Positions 41,734-50,600 of a stretch of DNA of 64,000 nt are shown piece after piece; position 1 is the first letter of the stretch; the number at the start of each line of letters is the position of its first letter. Source of the stretch: a virus. Below the pieces are notes generated by a model. The model saw only the letters and a list, made by a program, of their open reading frames with translations, was not told the origin of the DNA and did no database searches. Location of the stretch: the IMG/VR virus record IMGVR_UViG_3300044697_000009, positions 21,262 through 85,261 of that record; one strand, written 5' to 3'. The translations under genes were made by a program, and so were the position numbers.

Positions 41734-42044
41734 CCCTCACTGCTGAAGCATTAAAATTTTTGCCAGATGGCACAAGACTTAGAAGCCTAGTGAATGATGT
41801 TGGTCTTGAATTTAATAAAATCTATACTTTAGATATATTTCCTAAGACTTATTCCACACTTAATGGAATGTTAAAAGAATTATACGCAGATAAATTAATT
41901 GAATTAATTCCTGATGGCGTAGGTTTATTATCTAAAATCAAGTTTAATCGCACTGAATTTAAAACACAAGTATTATCACTCAAAGAATTTCCATATAAAG
42001 AATTCCCTATTAGTTATTTTTCTCTAGACTTGGAGTCATTATGA
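41730..42044 (+). CDS. Family A member with an inserted capsid N-terminal segment (A6)
   Basis: The 104-residue product begins MTLTAEALKFLPDGTRLRSL and ends YFSLDLESL, as family A members do, but is about 30 residues longer. Residues 43-72 (bases 41856-41945), from TLNGMLKELYADK to LLSKIKF, match residues 16-45 of the major capsid protein at 23 of 30 positions; by my count the DNA matches at 60 of 90. The insert accounts for the extra length. It could act on capsid assembly, for example by binding the scaffold or portal; this is inference. Confidence 0.75.
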   Translation: MTLTAEALKFLPDGTRLRSLVNDVGLEFNKIYTLDIFPKTYSTLNGMLKELYADKLIELIPDGVGLLSKIKFNRTEFKTQVLSLKEFPYKEFPISYFSLDLESL

Positions 42045-42217
42045 AAATGAAAATCGTTGAATCCTTGAAACCAATCTGTGTAATCTGTGGCGAAAAAAAC
42101 CTAGAGTTGTATTACAATGACACAGAAGTCCGGTGTTTAAAATGTATTCCAACAGGGCATAATGTCGAAACTAGAAATGAAACGTTTGAAGTCAAGAAAC
42201 CTGAGGCGTTACACTAA
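42041..42217 (+). CDS. Small zinc-ribbon protein
   Basis: The 58-residue frame (MKMKIVESLKPICVICGEKN) has CVICG and CLKC, a four-Cys zinc site. It overlaps the preceding stop by ATGA and the next start by TAATG. Confidence 0.65.
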   Translation: MKMKIVESLKPICVICGEKNLELYYNDTEVRCLKCIPTGHNVETRNETFEVKKPEALH

Positions 42218-42498
42218 TGTGGAAAGTTGGCGATAAAATCAAATGTATTTTATATGATGGCGATTCTATCCAACCTTGGATAACTATAGGAAAGACCTAT
42301 GAAATACTCGAAGTCATAAAAAATTATCATTACGATAATGAACATAAAGATAAATATAATCAACAATATAGAATAATGAATGACCAAGGTGGAAGTTGGT
42401 GGATACAACCGCATTGTTTTAAACTAGTATTTAAAACTACGGGCCCAGAGAAATCTGAAGTCGAAATCCTGGATAGAATACAAGAGAATTTTAAATGA
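42217..42498 (+). CDS. Small VGDKIKC/LDRIQENFK family protein (member B1)
   Basis: The 93-residue product starts MWKVGDKIKCILYD and has a small beta domain (GKTYEILEVI, WWIQPHCFKLV). It ends exactly with EVEILDRIQENFK. Four other genes here share this terminal motif. It lies two genes before the first amidoligase cluster. Confidence 0.7.
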   Translation: MWKVGDKIKCILYDGDSIQPWITIGKTYEILEVIKNYHYDNEHKDKYNQQYRIMNDQGGSWWIQPHCFKLVFKTTGPEKSEVEILDRIQENFK

Positions 42499-42713
42499 AA
42501 CCATTAGATGAAACTACAGTAAAATTCCTAACGCCCGGAGTGAAATTAAAATGTATCGTTAAGGGGGAAAAATATTCTCTACAAACAAATAAAACATACA
42601 CATTTAACAACATATCTGGAATAATTAACGATATAACAGTAATTTGTGTTATGGAAGGAAATAAAAAATTAGGCCCATATTTTGCTTATAGATTTACATT
42701 GGATTTAGAATGA
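42495..42713 (+). CDS. Small PGxKxKCI/RFTLDL family protein (member A7)
   Basis: The 72-residue product has LTPGVKLKCIV, NKTYTF and the end YRFTLDLE. Overlaps neighbours by 4 bases. Confidence 0.7.
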   Translation: MKPLDETTVKFLTPGVKLKCIVKGEKYSLQTNKTYTFNNISGIINDITVICVMEGNKKLGPYFAYRFTLDLE

Positions 42714-42913
42714 CTGATATTGAATACAAACTTTTAACTCCAGGTATGAAAATAAAACGTATTAAGATTTCAACGGCGGTTTATAATATAAAAATAGGGA
42801 GTATATCCACAGTTGAGAAAACATTTGAACTTATTGATAGAAAATTTATTCAAGTTAAAGAATGCGATCAGTTTTGGTATTTTCATGAAGATTTTACATT
42901 GGAGATTGATTAA
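42710..42913 (+). CDS. Small PGxKxKCI/RFTLDL family protein (member A8)
   Basis: The 67-residue product has LLTPGMKIKRIK and the end EDFTLEID, a diverged form of the family end. Its start overlaps A7's stop. Confidence 0.65.
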   Translation: MTDIEYKLLTPGMKIKRIKISTAVYNIKIGSISTVEKTFELIDRKFIQVKECDQFWYFHEDFTLEID

Positions 42914-43083
42914 TGTACCACATCTATGACAATGGTAAACGAATCACAATCACGCCCGTGTCATATAATTTCGTCTTGACAAATCTATTCCCAACTGCCA
43001 AAATAGACACTATGACGCTATCAAGTCTAAAACCAGGGGAAGAATACAATTATCATCAATATAAATTCGTGAGACAAGTATGA
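42913..43083 (+). CDS. Hypothetical small protein
   Basis: A 56-residue frame (MYHIYDNGKRITITPVSYNF) is tightly coupled on both sides (TAATG and ATGA). No family is recognised. Confidence 0.55.
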   Translation: MYHIYDNGKRITITPVSYNFVLTNLFPTAKIDTMTLSSLKPGEEYNYHQYKFVRQV

Positions 43084-43364
43084 AAATTAAAGCAAAGCTC
43101 ATGGACCAAAGTATTATTCTAGAAAACAATGGATTTGAATGGATAGTAACAGAAAGTAATGTACTTGACACACCTAAAAACACTACGTTTAAAACGTTAG
43201 TTGAGTTTCAATTCCATCACCCTTGGTATTCATTAGAAGAAATCGGAATAGAAGAATATTACGTAGGATGTATTCATGACTTAAAAATACGAGAAATCTT
43301 TATAACTCGTGAAGAATATTGTACTAAATGTAATTATACAAGAACTTTAAAACCTGGAGAATGA
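43080..43364 (+). CDS. Hypothetical protein with CxxC end
   Basis: The 94-residue product (MKIKAKLMDQSIILENNGFE) ends with CTKCNYTRTLKPGE. A single Cys pair plus Cys/His earlier (VGCIHD) could bind zinc. It directly precedes the amidoligase gene. Confidence 0.6.
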   Translation: MKIKAKLMDQSIILENNGFEWIVTESNVLDTPKNTTFKTLVEFQFHHPWYSLEEIGIEEYYVGCIHDLKIREIFITREEYCTKCNYTRTLKPGE

Positions 43365-43365
43365 A

Positions 43366-44754
43366 ATGAAACGAAGTCTTAAATCACTTCAAGGTATGTT
43401 TCCAATCGTAGCTCAAGTCTCTCCTTATCCAGGATATAAACGTCCTGGAGAGAATTTCTTTCATTATATGCCTTATAACTTTGAAGTATCTGAAATCATT
43501 ATTACTAAAATCCAATATCAAGAAAATAATAATATCATGACCTTAAATTATATTCCATTATCTACACCAGATTCGTTCTTTGAACGAACAATTCATATTG
43601 ATGATGAATTCATAATTGAAGTCCTAACGGGCAAGAAACGTAAGGACATCATGGCTAAGTATTATACTTATCTTAATGAAAATCTTTCCCGGCTTAACTA
43701 TCTCCAGTTCAGAATTGGAAGTGATCCTGAATTCTTTGTTGAAGATTCAAAAGGTGAAATTATTCCTAGTTTTAAATTTCTCGGTAGTAAACAACAACCT
43801 AGTCATACATGGGGACAAATTCAAGTCGGAAGTCTTATTGAAGCTACAAATCAAAAAATGTATTGGGATGGCTTCCAGGCCGAATTTGAAACTCTTGCTT
43901 CGACTTGTTTTGGGTGGTTAGTAGATAGTATTTGGTATGGTTTGAAAGGATTATACGAAGAAGCTAAGAAATTTAACCCTGAAGCTAAAATTTCAGCTAA
44001 AACTCTTGTTGAAATTCCTATGAAAGAATTTGAAGCAACAGATCCGAAGTTCCTCGAATTTGGTTGTATGCCAAGTAAAAATGCTTACGGACTTAATGCT
44101 CCATTACTTAATGGAACGCAGACTAGACTTAGATCTACAGGTGGACATATTCACTTCGGTATTGGAAAAATGCCTGAGTATAAATATAGAGAAGTAGTTA
44201 AGACTCTTGACGCAATTCTTGGAGTTGCTTGTGTCGCATTGTTTCAAGGTCATGATCATCCTGAAAGACGAATGATGTACGGACTTCCTGGTGAATATAG
44301 AACACCTCAACACGGTCTTGAATATCGAGTACTTAGTAATGCTTGGATGTTTCATCCATTGATATCTAATCTTGTATTAGACTTATCTCGACAATCATTT
44401 AGATTCGGTGCCGCTGGACTTCGTAAACAATGGAAAACTTCAGAAGAAGAAACTATTGCTTGTATCAAGAATTGTGACGTTAAACTTGCTCAAGAAATCC
44501 TAAGTCGAAACAAAGACCTTTTCTTAAAACTTCTTGGTAGTTGTTATACACAATACATGACTAATAAAGAAGTCTTGACATTGTTATATAACATCTTCTA
44601 TAATGGAATGGATACTGCGATTAAGAATCCAAAGGATATCGTAGGTAATTGGTGTCTTGAAGGTGAAGGATTGTGGCGTGGGCATTCAAATGGAACTGGA
44701 AAACAAGTAAATACTGGTGTTCAAATCTTGATTACCGGCGATAAAGCCGCATAA
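43366..44754 (+). CDS. phiEco32-like amidoligase (COOH.NH2 ligase type 2)
   Basis: The 462-residue product belongs to the amidoligase group related to glutamine synthetase and glutamate-cysteine ligase, which join carboxyl and amino groups using ATP. Key blocks are FRIGSDPEFFVEDSKGEIIP, WDGFQAEFETLAS, LRSTGGHIHFGIG and HGLEYRVLSNAW. This type is known from phiEco32-like phages and has been proposed to link amino acids or peptides to proteins or cell-wall compounds. An N-terminal extension of about 100 residues precedes the catalytic part. A second amidoligase, an amidotransferase and an ATP-grasp ligase follow within 8 kb. Confidence 0.85.
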   Translation: MKRSLKSLQGMFPIVAQVSPYPGYKRPGENFFHYMPYNFEVSEIIITKIQYQENNNIMTLNYIPLSTPDSFFERTIHIDDEFIIEVLTGKKRKDIMAKYYTYLNENLSRLNYLQFRIGSDPEFFVEDSKGEIIPSFKFLGSKQQPSHTWGQIQVGSLIEATNQKMYWDGFQAEFETLASTCFGWLVDSIWYGLKGLYEEAKKFNPEAKISAKTLVEIPMKEFEATDPKFLEFGCMPSKNAYGLNAPLLNGTQTRLRSTGGHIHFGIGKMPEYKYREVVKTLDAILGVACVALFQGHDHPERRMMYGLPGEYRTPQHGLEYRVLSNAWMFHPLISNLVLDLSRQSFRFGAAGLRKQWKTSEEETIACIKNCDVKLAQEILSRNKDLFLKLLGSCYTQYMTNKEVLTLLYNIFYNGMDTAIKNPKDIVGNWCLEGEGLWRGHSNGTGKQVNTGVQILITGDKAA

Positions 44755-44763
44755 GGATAAGAT

Positions 44764-45051
44764 ATGATTTTTGATGCAACTAAACCCGAACCTGATTCTA
44801 AACCAAAAGTCGTTGAACTAGCCGAAAATGCTGGTATTAAAGACGATATGTTAGAAACTGTTCATGAATTAATGAAAATGTATAGCGGGAAGACTCCAAA
44901 GGATTTCTCTGTAGAAGAATTCTATTACATGTTTGAAGCAGGAATGCATAAAGCTGGAGTTAAGAACAACTTTAGACTCAAGTCTTTAATGAAACTATGC
45001 CATGCATATCTATATGGATATTCACTTGGCCGAGTAATTACAAAGGATTAA
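44764..45051 (+). CDS. Hypothetical helical protein
   Basis: The 95-residue product (MIFDATKPEPDSKPKVVELA) is mostly helical. AAGGATA precedes the start. No family recognised. Confidence 0.65.
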   Translation: MIFDATKPEPDSKPKVVELAENAGIKDDMLETVHELMKMYSGKTPKDFSVEEFYYMFEAGMHKAGVKNNFRLKSLMKLCHAYLYGYSLGRVITKD

Positions 45052-45053
45052 AT

Positions 45054-45293
45054 ATGTGGAAAGTTTTTATTGAATTCGTTGGTGAGAATGACTTAACGTT
45101 TATTCCCGGGAATTATCTTTTCAAGACTCGCAGCCATGCCGCAATGGGTACTGATAATACACGAGGATTTCCATTATTGTCATCGGCAATTCAATACACA
45201 TTGAGTGAAGACTTCGTTGAGTACCTAGATTCAAAACATCCTATGAAGGAAATTAAATCTCTTTGTATTAAATTTGTTGATATCGGAGACTAA
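45054..45293 (+). CDS. Hypothetical protein
   Basis: The ATG at 45054, with AAAGGA upstream, is preferred to an earlier in-frame codon at 44997. The 79-residue product (MWKVFIEFVGENDLTFIPGN) is not recognised. Confidence 0.6.
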   Translation: MWKVFIEFVGENDLTFIPGNYLFKTRSHAAMGTDNTRGFPLLSSAIQYTLSEDFVEYLDSKHPMKEIKSLCIKFVDIGD

Positions 45294-45294
45294 T

Positions 45295-45453
45295 ATGTAT
45301 TCTGTAGTTAAACATACTCCCGAAAAACTCATCGTTGTCGAGGATAAAATCGAGACTCGTGAAGAAGCCGAATATGCAATGGCCGAAGCTATTATAGAAG
45401 ATAATCAGTATTTTTATGAAATCGTGACTAATGGAGACGTAAAAAATGCGTGA
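45295..45453 (+). CDS. Hypothetical small acidic protein
   Basis: This 52-residue frame (MYSVVKHTPEKLIVVEDKIE) has REEAEYAMAEAIIED, a short acidic helix. It overlaps the next gene by 8 bases. Confidence 0.55.
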   Translation: MYSVVKHTPEKLIVVEDKIETREEAEYAMAEAIIEDNQYFYEIVTNGDVKNA

Positions 45454-45664
45454 ATTTTTCGCTGTAATTGGATTTATTTCATTGGCACTTCTGGGAGCTT
45501 GGGGGATGAGTTCATGTGAACGCAAATACTTTCCGGAAAAAACACTTCAGCAACGTGTAAAAGAAGCTGAAGACGAGTGCCGGGAATTAGGTGCTACTGG
45601 GTATTCATTTCAAACTGGTTGTATTTTTTCAATTCCTAAGAAATCTTCGGGAGATAAGAAATGA
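45446..45664 (+). CDS. Small membrane or lipoprotein
   Basis: The 72-residue product has a hydrophobic N-terminus (FFAVIGFISLALLGAWGMSS) ending in Cys24, which could be a membrane span or an atypical lipoprotein signal. Mature part has two more Cys residues. Confidence 0.6.
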   Translation: MREFFAVIGFISLALLGAWGMSSCERKYFPEKTLQQRVKEAEDECRELGATGYSFQTGCIFSIPKKSSGDKK

Positions 45665-46170
45665 CATACAAAGAAGCTAAAGAAATTCTTAAGACAGCTA
45701 AAAATAAAAACATTGGAAAACCTTTAGGTGAAGGTTATTATCTAATGATGGATAAACAATTCCTTGTAGTTAAAAAAGGATTATTAGAAGCATTGCGAAT
45801 CAATTCAAAAAATGAGTTTACTTTAGGATTGATTAAACCTACTCGTTCTGTATTAAACATCGTGAATCAATTCCTTCCATATAAACTTAAAATCAAATCA
45901 GGTCTTGTTTATATCGGAAATATGGAATATTGGAAAGGAATGAGGCTTGATTCAAACGGTGAAGTAATGATAGACCAAGCTTGGGATGAAGATTCAGAAT
46001 ACACCATGACATGTTTCAGATGTGAAACTAGGTATTCAAATACTCACTGTAGTAATTGTGTATCCGATTATATTGAAGAACTTGAAACAGATGCTGAAAC
46101 TATAGAACCAGAAGGAGATCCTGACGACTACGACGATGATTATAACCAACCTATTGACGATTGGAGTTAA
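45661..46170 (+). CDS. Hypothetical protein with zinc finger and acidic tail
   Basis: The 169-residue product has a basic N-terminal half, a zinc site CFRCETRYSNTHCSNC (about residues 119-134) and a very acidic tail (DPDDYDDDYNQPIDDWS). No family is recognised. It overlaps the preceding gene by 4 bases. Confidence 0.65.
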   Translation: MTYKEAKEILKTAKNKNIGKPLGEGYYLMMDKQFLVVKKGLLEALRINSKNEFTLGLIKPTRSVLNIVNQFLPYKLKIKSGLVYIGNMEYWKGMRLDSNGEVMIDQAWDEDSEYTMTCFRCETRYSNTHCSNCVSDYIEELETDAETIEPEGDPDDYDDDYNQPIDDWS

Positions 46171-46175
46171 GACGT

Positions 46176-46442
46176 ATGGTTATTCAAACTAAGAAACTAG
46201 ATATGAAAGAATACAAAGAAAAATTAATAGAACAACAAGGATTTTTGTGTCCTTGGACATCTGAATACATCGAACCAAGTAACGTTGAAATCTTGTATCT
46301 CAACGGTATGGACTTTGCTATTTCACATCACGGATTAAATCAACTTCGGGATGACCCTAAATGGGGAAAAGTTTATATCAACAACAAAATAGTTCATAGT
46401 ATTGATATTTCAGGTGGAAGATTCATAAGGGATATGGGATGA
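46176..46442 (+). CDS. Hypothetical protein
   Basis: The ATG at 46176 has GGAG upstream and is preferred to a TTG at 46161. The 88-residue product (MVIQTKKLDMKEYKEKLIEQ) is not recognised. Confidence 0.6.
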   Translation: MVIQTKKLDMKEYKEKLIEQQGFLCPWTSEYIEPSNVEILYLNGMDFAISHHGLNQLRDDPKWGKVYINNKIVHSIDISGGRFIRDMG

Positions 46443-46642
46443 TTTACGAAGTCTTAGGATATAATACGAATCATTTAGAAAAATCACCATGCTGTATCAT
46501 TAAGTCTGAAAGTTTTGAATTATGCGATCATATTTTCCAGACATTAGGTGTGTTTTTCGCAGTGAATCGTTATAATAGTTTTAAACTTGTCCTAAAATGT
46601 GTTGACAATGGACAAATAATTAAAAATGGAGAGAAAAAATGA
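46439..46642 (+). CDS. Hypothetical protein
   Basis: The 67-residue product (MIYEVLGYNTNHLEKSPCCI) is linked to its neighbours by ATGA overlaps. No family recognised. Confidence 0.6.
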   Translation: MIYEVLGYNTNHLEKSPCCIIKSESFELCDHIFQTLGVFFAVNRYNSFKLVLKCVDNGQIIKNGEKK

Positions 46643-47499
46643 CTAAACGTAAACCCAAAGTCATTGATTCGATTCAAAACGAACTCAAGATGTTATTTAC
46701 AGAAGATATTCCTGATATTGCATTAAAAGAACCAGTCAAAGGTAGTGAATTTATCCGTAAAGGTTTTGTTGAATGTATCGATAACAAAGGCATTGAACAT
46801 TTATTAAATAAACACAAAATCTATGTCCTTAATGAAATCCATGTTTCTCAGACTAAACTTGAAGTATGTTGCGAAGACGGCAAGATGCATTTCTTAGATA
46901 CTAAGTTCTTCAAAGGTATTGATTATGGTCCTTTCATTGAAGGTGATTCTGTGTCATGTGCGGGATTCGCGGATTCTGAACAACTAGAAGGTAAAATTAT
47001 TAATCCAGCTGAACTAATCCATCTTAATGGAATCGTCAAATCCGGTGATGAAACTCATGCCGTTGTATCATGGAGTAGTTATGTATTTAAAATTCCTAAT
47101 CAACAACTTCGTTTAAGACAAAGATATCCCAAACTTCCTGATAATCCGTTTAAAGAAAACGATGTAGTCCGATGTATAATTGGATACAAATCTGAAATCT
47201 TTCCTAATTGGAAATACACAGTAGTCGCTAAAGATAGAGAACGTGTATTAATAAAAGAACGATCTGATAGATGGTATCCTCATACACATTTTATTTTAGA
47301 TAATAAATCCAAGACAAAACAAATTCGTCAAAATCGTGACTTAAAACAAAGTATTCGGGAGTATTTAAATCTTCATAGTAATGAAATCGTATCTCCCCAC
47401 GATCTTATTGAATATCTTAAGACTTTGAAACATGACGTTGATGTCAATGTAGTTATTAATGAAATTCGCGATTTTGCGAGAACTAGCTTTCACTGGTGA
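46639..47499 (+). CDS. Protein with two family-A/B-like barrel domains
   Basis: The 286-residue product has two segments resembling the small paralogues: GFVECIDNKGIEHLLNKHKI with YVLNEI, and NDVVRCIIGYKSEIFPNWKY followed by TVVAKD. The C-terminal 60 residues (REYLNLHSNEIVSPHDLIEY) look like a winged helix or similar DNA-binding domain. It may therefore be a larger relative that ties the small barrels to nucleic acid; this is inference. Confidence 0.6.
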   Translation: MTKRKPKVIDSIQNELKMLFTEDIPDIALKEPVKGSEFIRKGFVECIDNKGIEHLLNKHKIYVLNEIHVSQTKLEVCCEDGKMHFLDTKFFKGIDYGPFIEGDSVSCAGFADSEQLEGKIINPAELIHLNGIVKSGDETHAVVSWSSYVFKIPNQQLRLRQRYPKLPDNPFKENDVVRCIIGYKSEIFPNWKYTVVAKDRERVLIKERSDRWYPHTHFILDNKSKTKQIRQNRDLKQSIREYLNLHSNEIVSPHDLIEYLKTLKHDVDVNVVINEIRDFARTSFHW

Positions 47500-47507
47500 G
47501 GTTTTGA

Positions 47508-47708
47508 TTGGAAGATTTATGCACATTCCCACAAACAATAAAAGAAGTCGCAACAAGCGAGTATTCCGTAAAACTCGTACAACACAAACACTTGTATGAG
47601 ATCCGTTACGATGATATGCCGAGAGGATTACCTTTCAGTAATCTGACTATTGCGATAGATGTTTTTGAAAAACTCTTGACTAAACCATATAAAATAAACA
47701 ATAATTAG
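47508..47708 (+). CDS. Hypothetical protein, TTG start
   Basis: The frame begins at TTG 47508 with GAGG 6 bases before it. The 66-residue product (MEDLCTFPQTIKEVATSEYS) has no known motif. Confidence 0.5.
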   Translation: MEDLCTFPQTIKEVATSEYSVKLVQHKHLYEIRYDDMPRGLPFSNLTIAIDVFEKLLTKPYKINNN

Positions 47709-47715
47709 GACTGAT

Positions 47716-47925
47716 ATGTTGAAACTCGTTAAAGTCAAAACTATGTTTGGATTTGAAATGAACTTTAGGCATCATCAGTTACTAGAGATTCGTCAAGACA
47801 AGAAATACAAAAACGTCTGTCATATCAGGACTTCAATACGAGACAAAGAAGGTAAGCCTATGTGGTTTACTGTAGAACACTCGGCGATTGATGTAATCAA
47901 CCGTTATAACGAAACGAAAGGTTAA
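47716..47925 (+). CDS. Hypothetical basic protein
   Basis: The 69-residue product (MLKLVKVKTMFGFEMNFRHH) is basic and has a small-barrel look (VKVKT, FTVEHSAI). It directly precedes the second amidoligase. Confidence 0.6.
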   Translation: MLKLVKVKTMFGFEMNFRHHQLLEIRQDKKYKNVCHIRTSIRDKEGKPMWFTVEHSAIDVINRYNETKG

Positions 47926-47927
47926 GT

Positions 47928-49265
47928 ATGTACAGTCTTAAGACAAGATCTATTACTAAAAAAATAGACAAATCAACGTACTCTAAATACATGAGTGTTA
48001 GGAAACTTCTTAAGGAATATAATAAAACTCATACTAATAATATCGATGAACTAGAGTATGCCCAAAATGAAATGAAGCAGTTTATTAGGAAGTTTCGTAA
48101 AGAATTAAAAGAATGTAAAACTGAATACAAATTCTCGTATGTCGTTAAAAACAGGTCATGGAAATATTTATTTGGCGATAGTATTAGCCATTCATTTGAG
48201 ATCAATACGTTCCATGATTCAAGTATTTTAAAGAACTTTAGACATGAAATGGTTCATAAAAACCTTTTCTTTAGCCAAGAAAAACCTAAAATCGAATGGT
48301 TCAAAGAAATCAACCAAAAAATCCAGGATAATTATCGTAAAAAGAAAATTCAGAAACGAAGTCTCAGGGTGCAATCTAGAACTGGAGTAAATAAAAACGG
48401 CGATCAAGTACAGTATAAAGTCTGTGGTGCCGTGATGTATCAACGTCCAAAACAGTTAAAGAGAGGTGAATCTCCTAAGACTCATGTATCATATGATAAG
48501 GAAATGATTATGAAGTTAATGAAATCTAGAGACAAACAAGTCATATTTGAAGAAAAGAAACCAAAGACTAAAGACAATTACATTGGTATTGAAATCGAAT
48601 TCTTCTGCGATCTCGATCGTGATGATTTAAGTTACCAACTTGCCAACGAAGGTCTTGGTAAATATGTAGCACTTCATACAGATGGCAGTATCCAACAAGA
48701 CGCTGGAACATTTGATCATGAAATCTGTATCCTTGCAAAAGAAAAAGAAATCTTTGGTGTTGTTAAAGACGTATGTAAAGTTCTTCAAGACGCAAATGCG
48801 AGAGTCAACAAATCTTGCGGGCTTCATGTACATTTGGATATGAGAAATCGTGATCACAAAACGGCGTTCTATAACCTAGCTTCAAGTCAAAATGCTTTAT
48901 TCGCAATGAATCCATTCTCAAGACAAGCTGGAACATATTGTAAACGAATTGATACAAAAGACTTCGCAAAAGCTGCGTGTCAAGACCGGTACTTCGGTAT
49001 TAATGCCCAGGCTTATGAAAAACATAAAACAATTGAAATCCGTATTCATTCTGGAACAATTATGGAAGACAAGATTAATAACTGGGTTAAGATTCTTATG
49101 GCGATTGTTAATAAACCCGAGAAAGTTGAAAAATCAGCTTCAACACTATTGGAATTTGTGACTCAATTCGATATCGATAAAAAACTCACGAAATACATCT
49201 ATGAAAGAGTTTCTAAGTTCGCTGGCGAAGATAAACGTGGCGTTGAAGAACGAGGTGTCGCTTAA
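47928..49265 (+). CDS. Second amidoligase-domain protein
   Basis: The 445-residue product has an N-terminal helical, basic part (to about residue 205) and a C-terminal amidoligase domain with YIGIEIEFFCDLD, FDHEICILAKEKE, KSCGLHVHLDMRN and TIEIRIHSGTIME, matching the glutamate- and histidine-rich blocks of the family. It differs clearly from the first amidoligase, so the two are likely to use different substrates. It directly precedes a family-B small gene and the amidotransferase. Confidence 0.8.
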   Translation: MYSLKTRSITKKIDKSTYSKYMSVRKLLKEYNKTHTNNIDELEYAQNEMKQFIRKFRKELKECKTEYKFSYVVKNRSWKYLFGDSISHSFEINTFHDSSILKNFRHEMVHKNLFFSQEKPKIEWFKEINQKIQDNYRKKKIQKRSLRVQSRTGVNKNGDQVQYKVCGAVMYQRPKQLKRGESPKTHVSYDKEMIMKLMKSRDKQVIFEEKKPKTKDNYIGIEIEFFCDLDRDDLSYQLANEGLGKYVALHTDGSIQQDAGTFDHEICILAKEKEIFGVVKDVCKVLQDANARVNKSCGLHVHLDMRNRDHKTAFYNLASSQNALFAMNPFSRQAGTYCKRIDTKDFAKAACQDRYFGINAQAYEKHKTIEIRIHSGTIMEDKINNWVKILMAIVNKPEKVEKSASTLLEFVTQFDIDKKLTKYIYERVSKFAGEDKRGVEERGVA

Positions 49266-49505
49266 ATGTTTAAAGCTGGCGATAAAGTTATGGTAATAAT
49301 CCCCATAGGTCATTTACAACAGAATGATATTAGAACTCTTAGAATCCATCACTATACAAAAAAACTTTATATACCTCACAATGAAGGTACTAAAGAAGGA
49401 TGGTGGGTTGAAGGAAATGAAAAATGTTTAAAATTACTACAAAAGCCCGCACCTAAAACAGAAATAGAAGCTTTAGATCGTTTTCAACAGAATTTTAAAT
49501 ACTAA
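49266..49505 (+). CDS. Small VGDKIKC/LDRIQENFK family protein (member B2)
   Basis: The 79-residue product starts MFKAGDKVMVIIPIG and ends TEIEALDRFQQNFKY. It lies between the second amidoligase and the amidotransferase. Confidence 0.7.
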   Translation: MFKAGDKVMVIIPIGHLQQNDIRTLRIHHYTKKLYIPHNEGTKEGWWVEGNEKCLKLLQKPAPKTEIEALDRFQQNFKY

Positions 49506-49514
49506 GGAGATTAT

Positions 49515-50600
49515 ATGTGTAAAATTTGTATCATCCCTGGAATTACCGACAAGACTACAGAACTCGTTTGGAAATTCATTACAAAAATGTCAAAAGAAAT
49601 GTCTGGATATTCTGAAACCGATGGATTTGGATATGCAGCTTTTGACGGCCAAGGTAATTTGTTTGGTGAACGTTGGCTTAATCCTAAAGAAGCATTCTCA
49701 AACCGTGATGAAAAAAATATCCTCGTACAAGAATTGATTCATAAATACAAAGGATTCTTGAGAGGAAAGCTTCCTATCTACAATAAATTCGGCGAAGGTA
49801 ATATGAATAGTCTTAGGACTGCTATACTTCACGCAAGGAATGCAACAACCGAGAAAGGACTCATCAATGTCCATCCTTTTGTTCATGGAGACTCGGCATT
49901 GATCCATAACGGAATAATCGCAAATCATGAACAACTTCACAAAAAATACTCTACATGTGATAGTGAAGTCATATTGACTGAATACAATAAATTTAACGTA
50001 ACTAACAATATTAAGAACATCAATAACGTTGCATCAAAACTTGATGGATATTATGCATGTAGTGTATTATCTAAAACTGATGACAATAAGTACATAGTCG
50101 ATGTATTTAAAGAAGATTCGGCAAGACTTAAAGGTTATTTCATCAAGGAATTTAATACTGTTGTATTCGCTACTCCCGGTGCAAATGATACCTACGGTCC
50201 GATTCAATCCGTATGTCGAGACTTAAACCTAACTATTGTGGACGAATTTGATCTTGAAGACTCAAGTCTCCTTCGAATGGATGCAATGACCGGCGAAGTC
50301 TTAGATATGTGCAAGTTCAATTCTAAATTCAAGAAAGGTAAACGAGAAGTCACTGTTATTGATAAATGGACTCAAGAATTCGGTAACCATAACCGTGGCG
50401 GCGGCAGTCAACGAAGTTTCTCTGAAAAACAAAAAGATGAAGAACTTGAACGTCAGTTACTTGAGAATCTTTCATTTATGAACTACGAAGACGATACAAA
50501 AGAATTCACGGTATTGAATCAAGAAACGAAGTTCAATGAAGCCGGAGACTGGGAACAATCTGAGAATGGTGTCTGGAGAAAGAAAACGGCGGCACAATGA
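49515..50600 (+). CDS. Class II glutamine amidotransferase-like protein
   Basis: The 361-residue product has an N-terminal nucleophile-type start, MCKICIIPG, with Cys2 as the expected catalytic residue. HARNATTEKG, VHPFVHGDSALIHNGIIAN and CDSEVILTEYNKF match the GATase_6 family that frees ammonia from glutamine. The C-terminal part (after about 260) is a charged extension. In this context it could supply ammonia to an amide-forming ligase. AAGGAG precedes the start. Confidence 0.85.
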   Translation: MCKICIIPGITDKTTELVWKFITKMSKEMSGYSETDGFGYAAFDGQGNLFGERWLNPKEAFSNRDEKNILVQELIHKYKGFLRGKLPIYNKFGEGNMNSLRTAILHARNATTEKGLINVHPFVHGDSALIHNGIIANHEQLHKKYSTCDSEVILTEYNKFNVTNNIKNINNVASKLDGYYACSVLSKTDDNKYIVDVFKEDSARLKGYFIKEFNTVVFATPGANDTYGPIQSVCRDLNLTIVDEFDLEDSSLLRMDAMTGEVLDMCKFNSKFKKGKREVTVIDKWTQEFGNHNRGGGSQRSFSEKQKDEELERQLLENLSFMNYEDDTKEFTVLNQETKFNEAGDWEQSENGVWRKKTAAQ

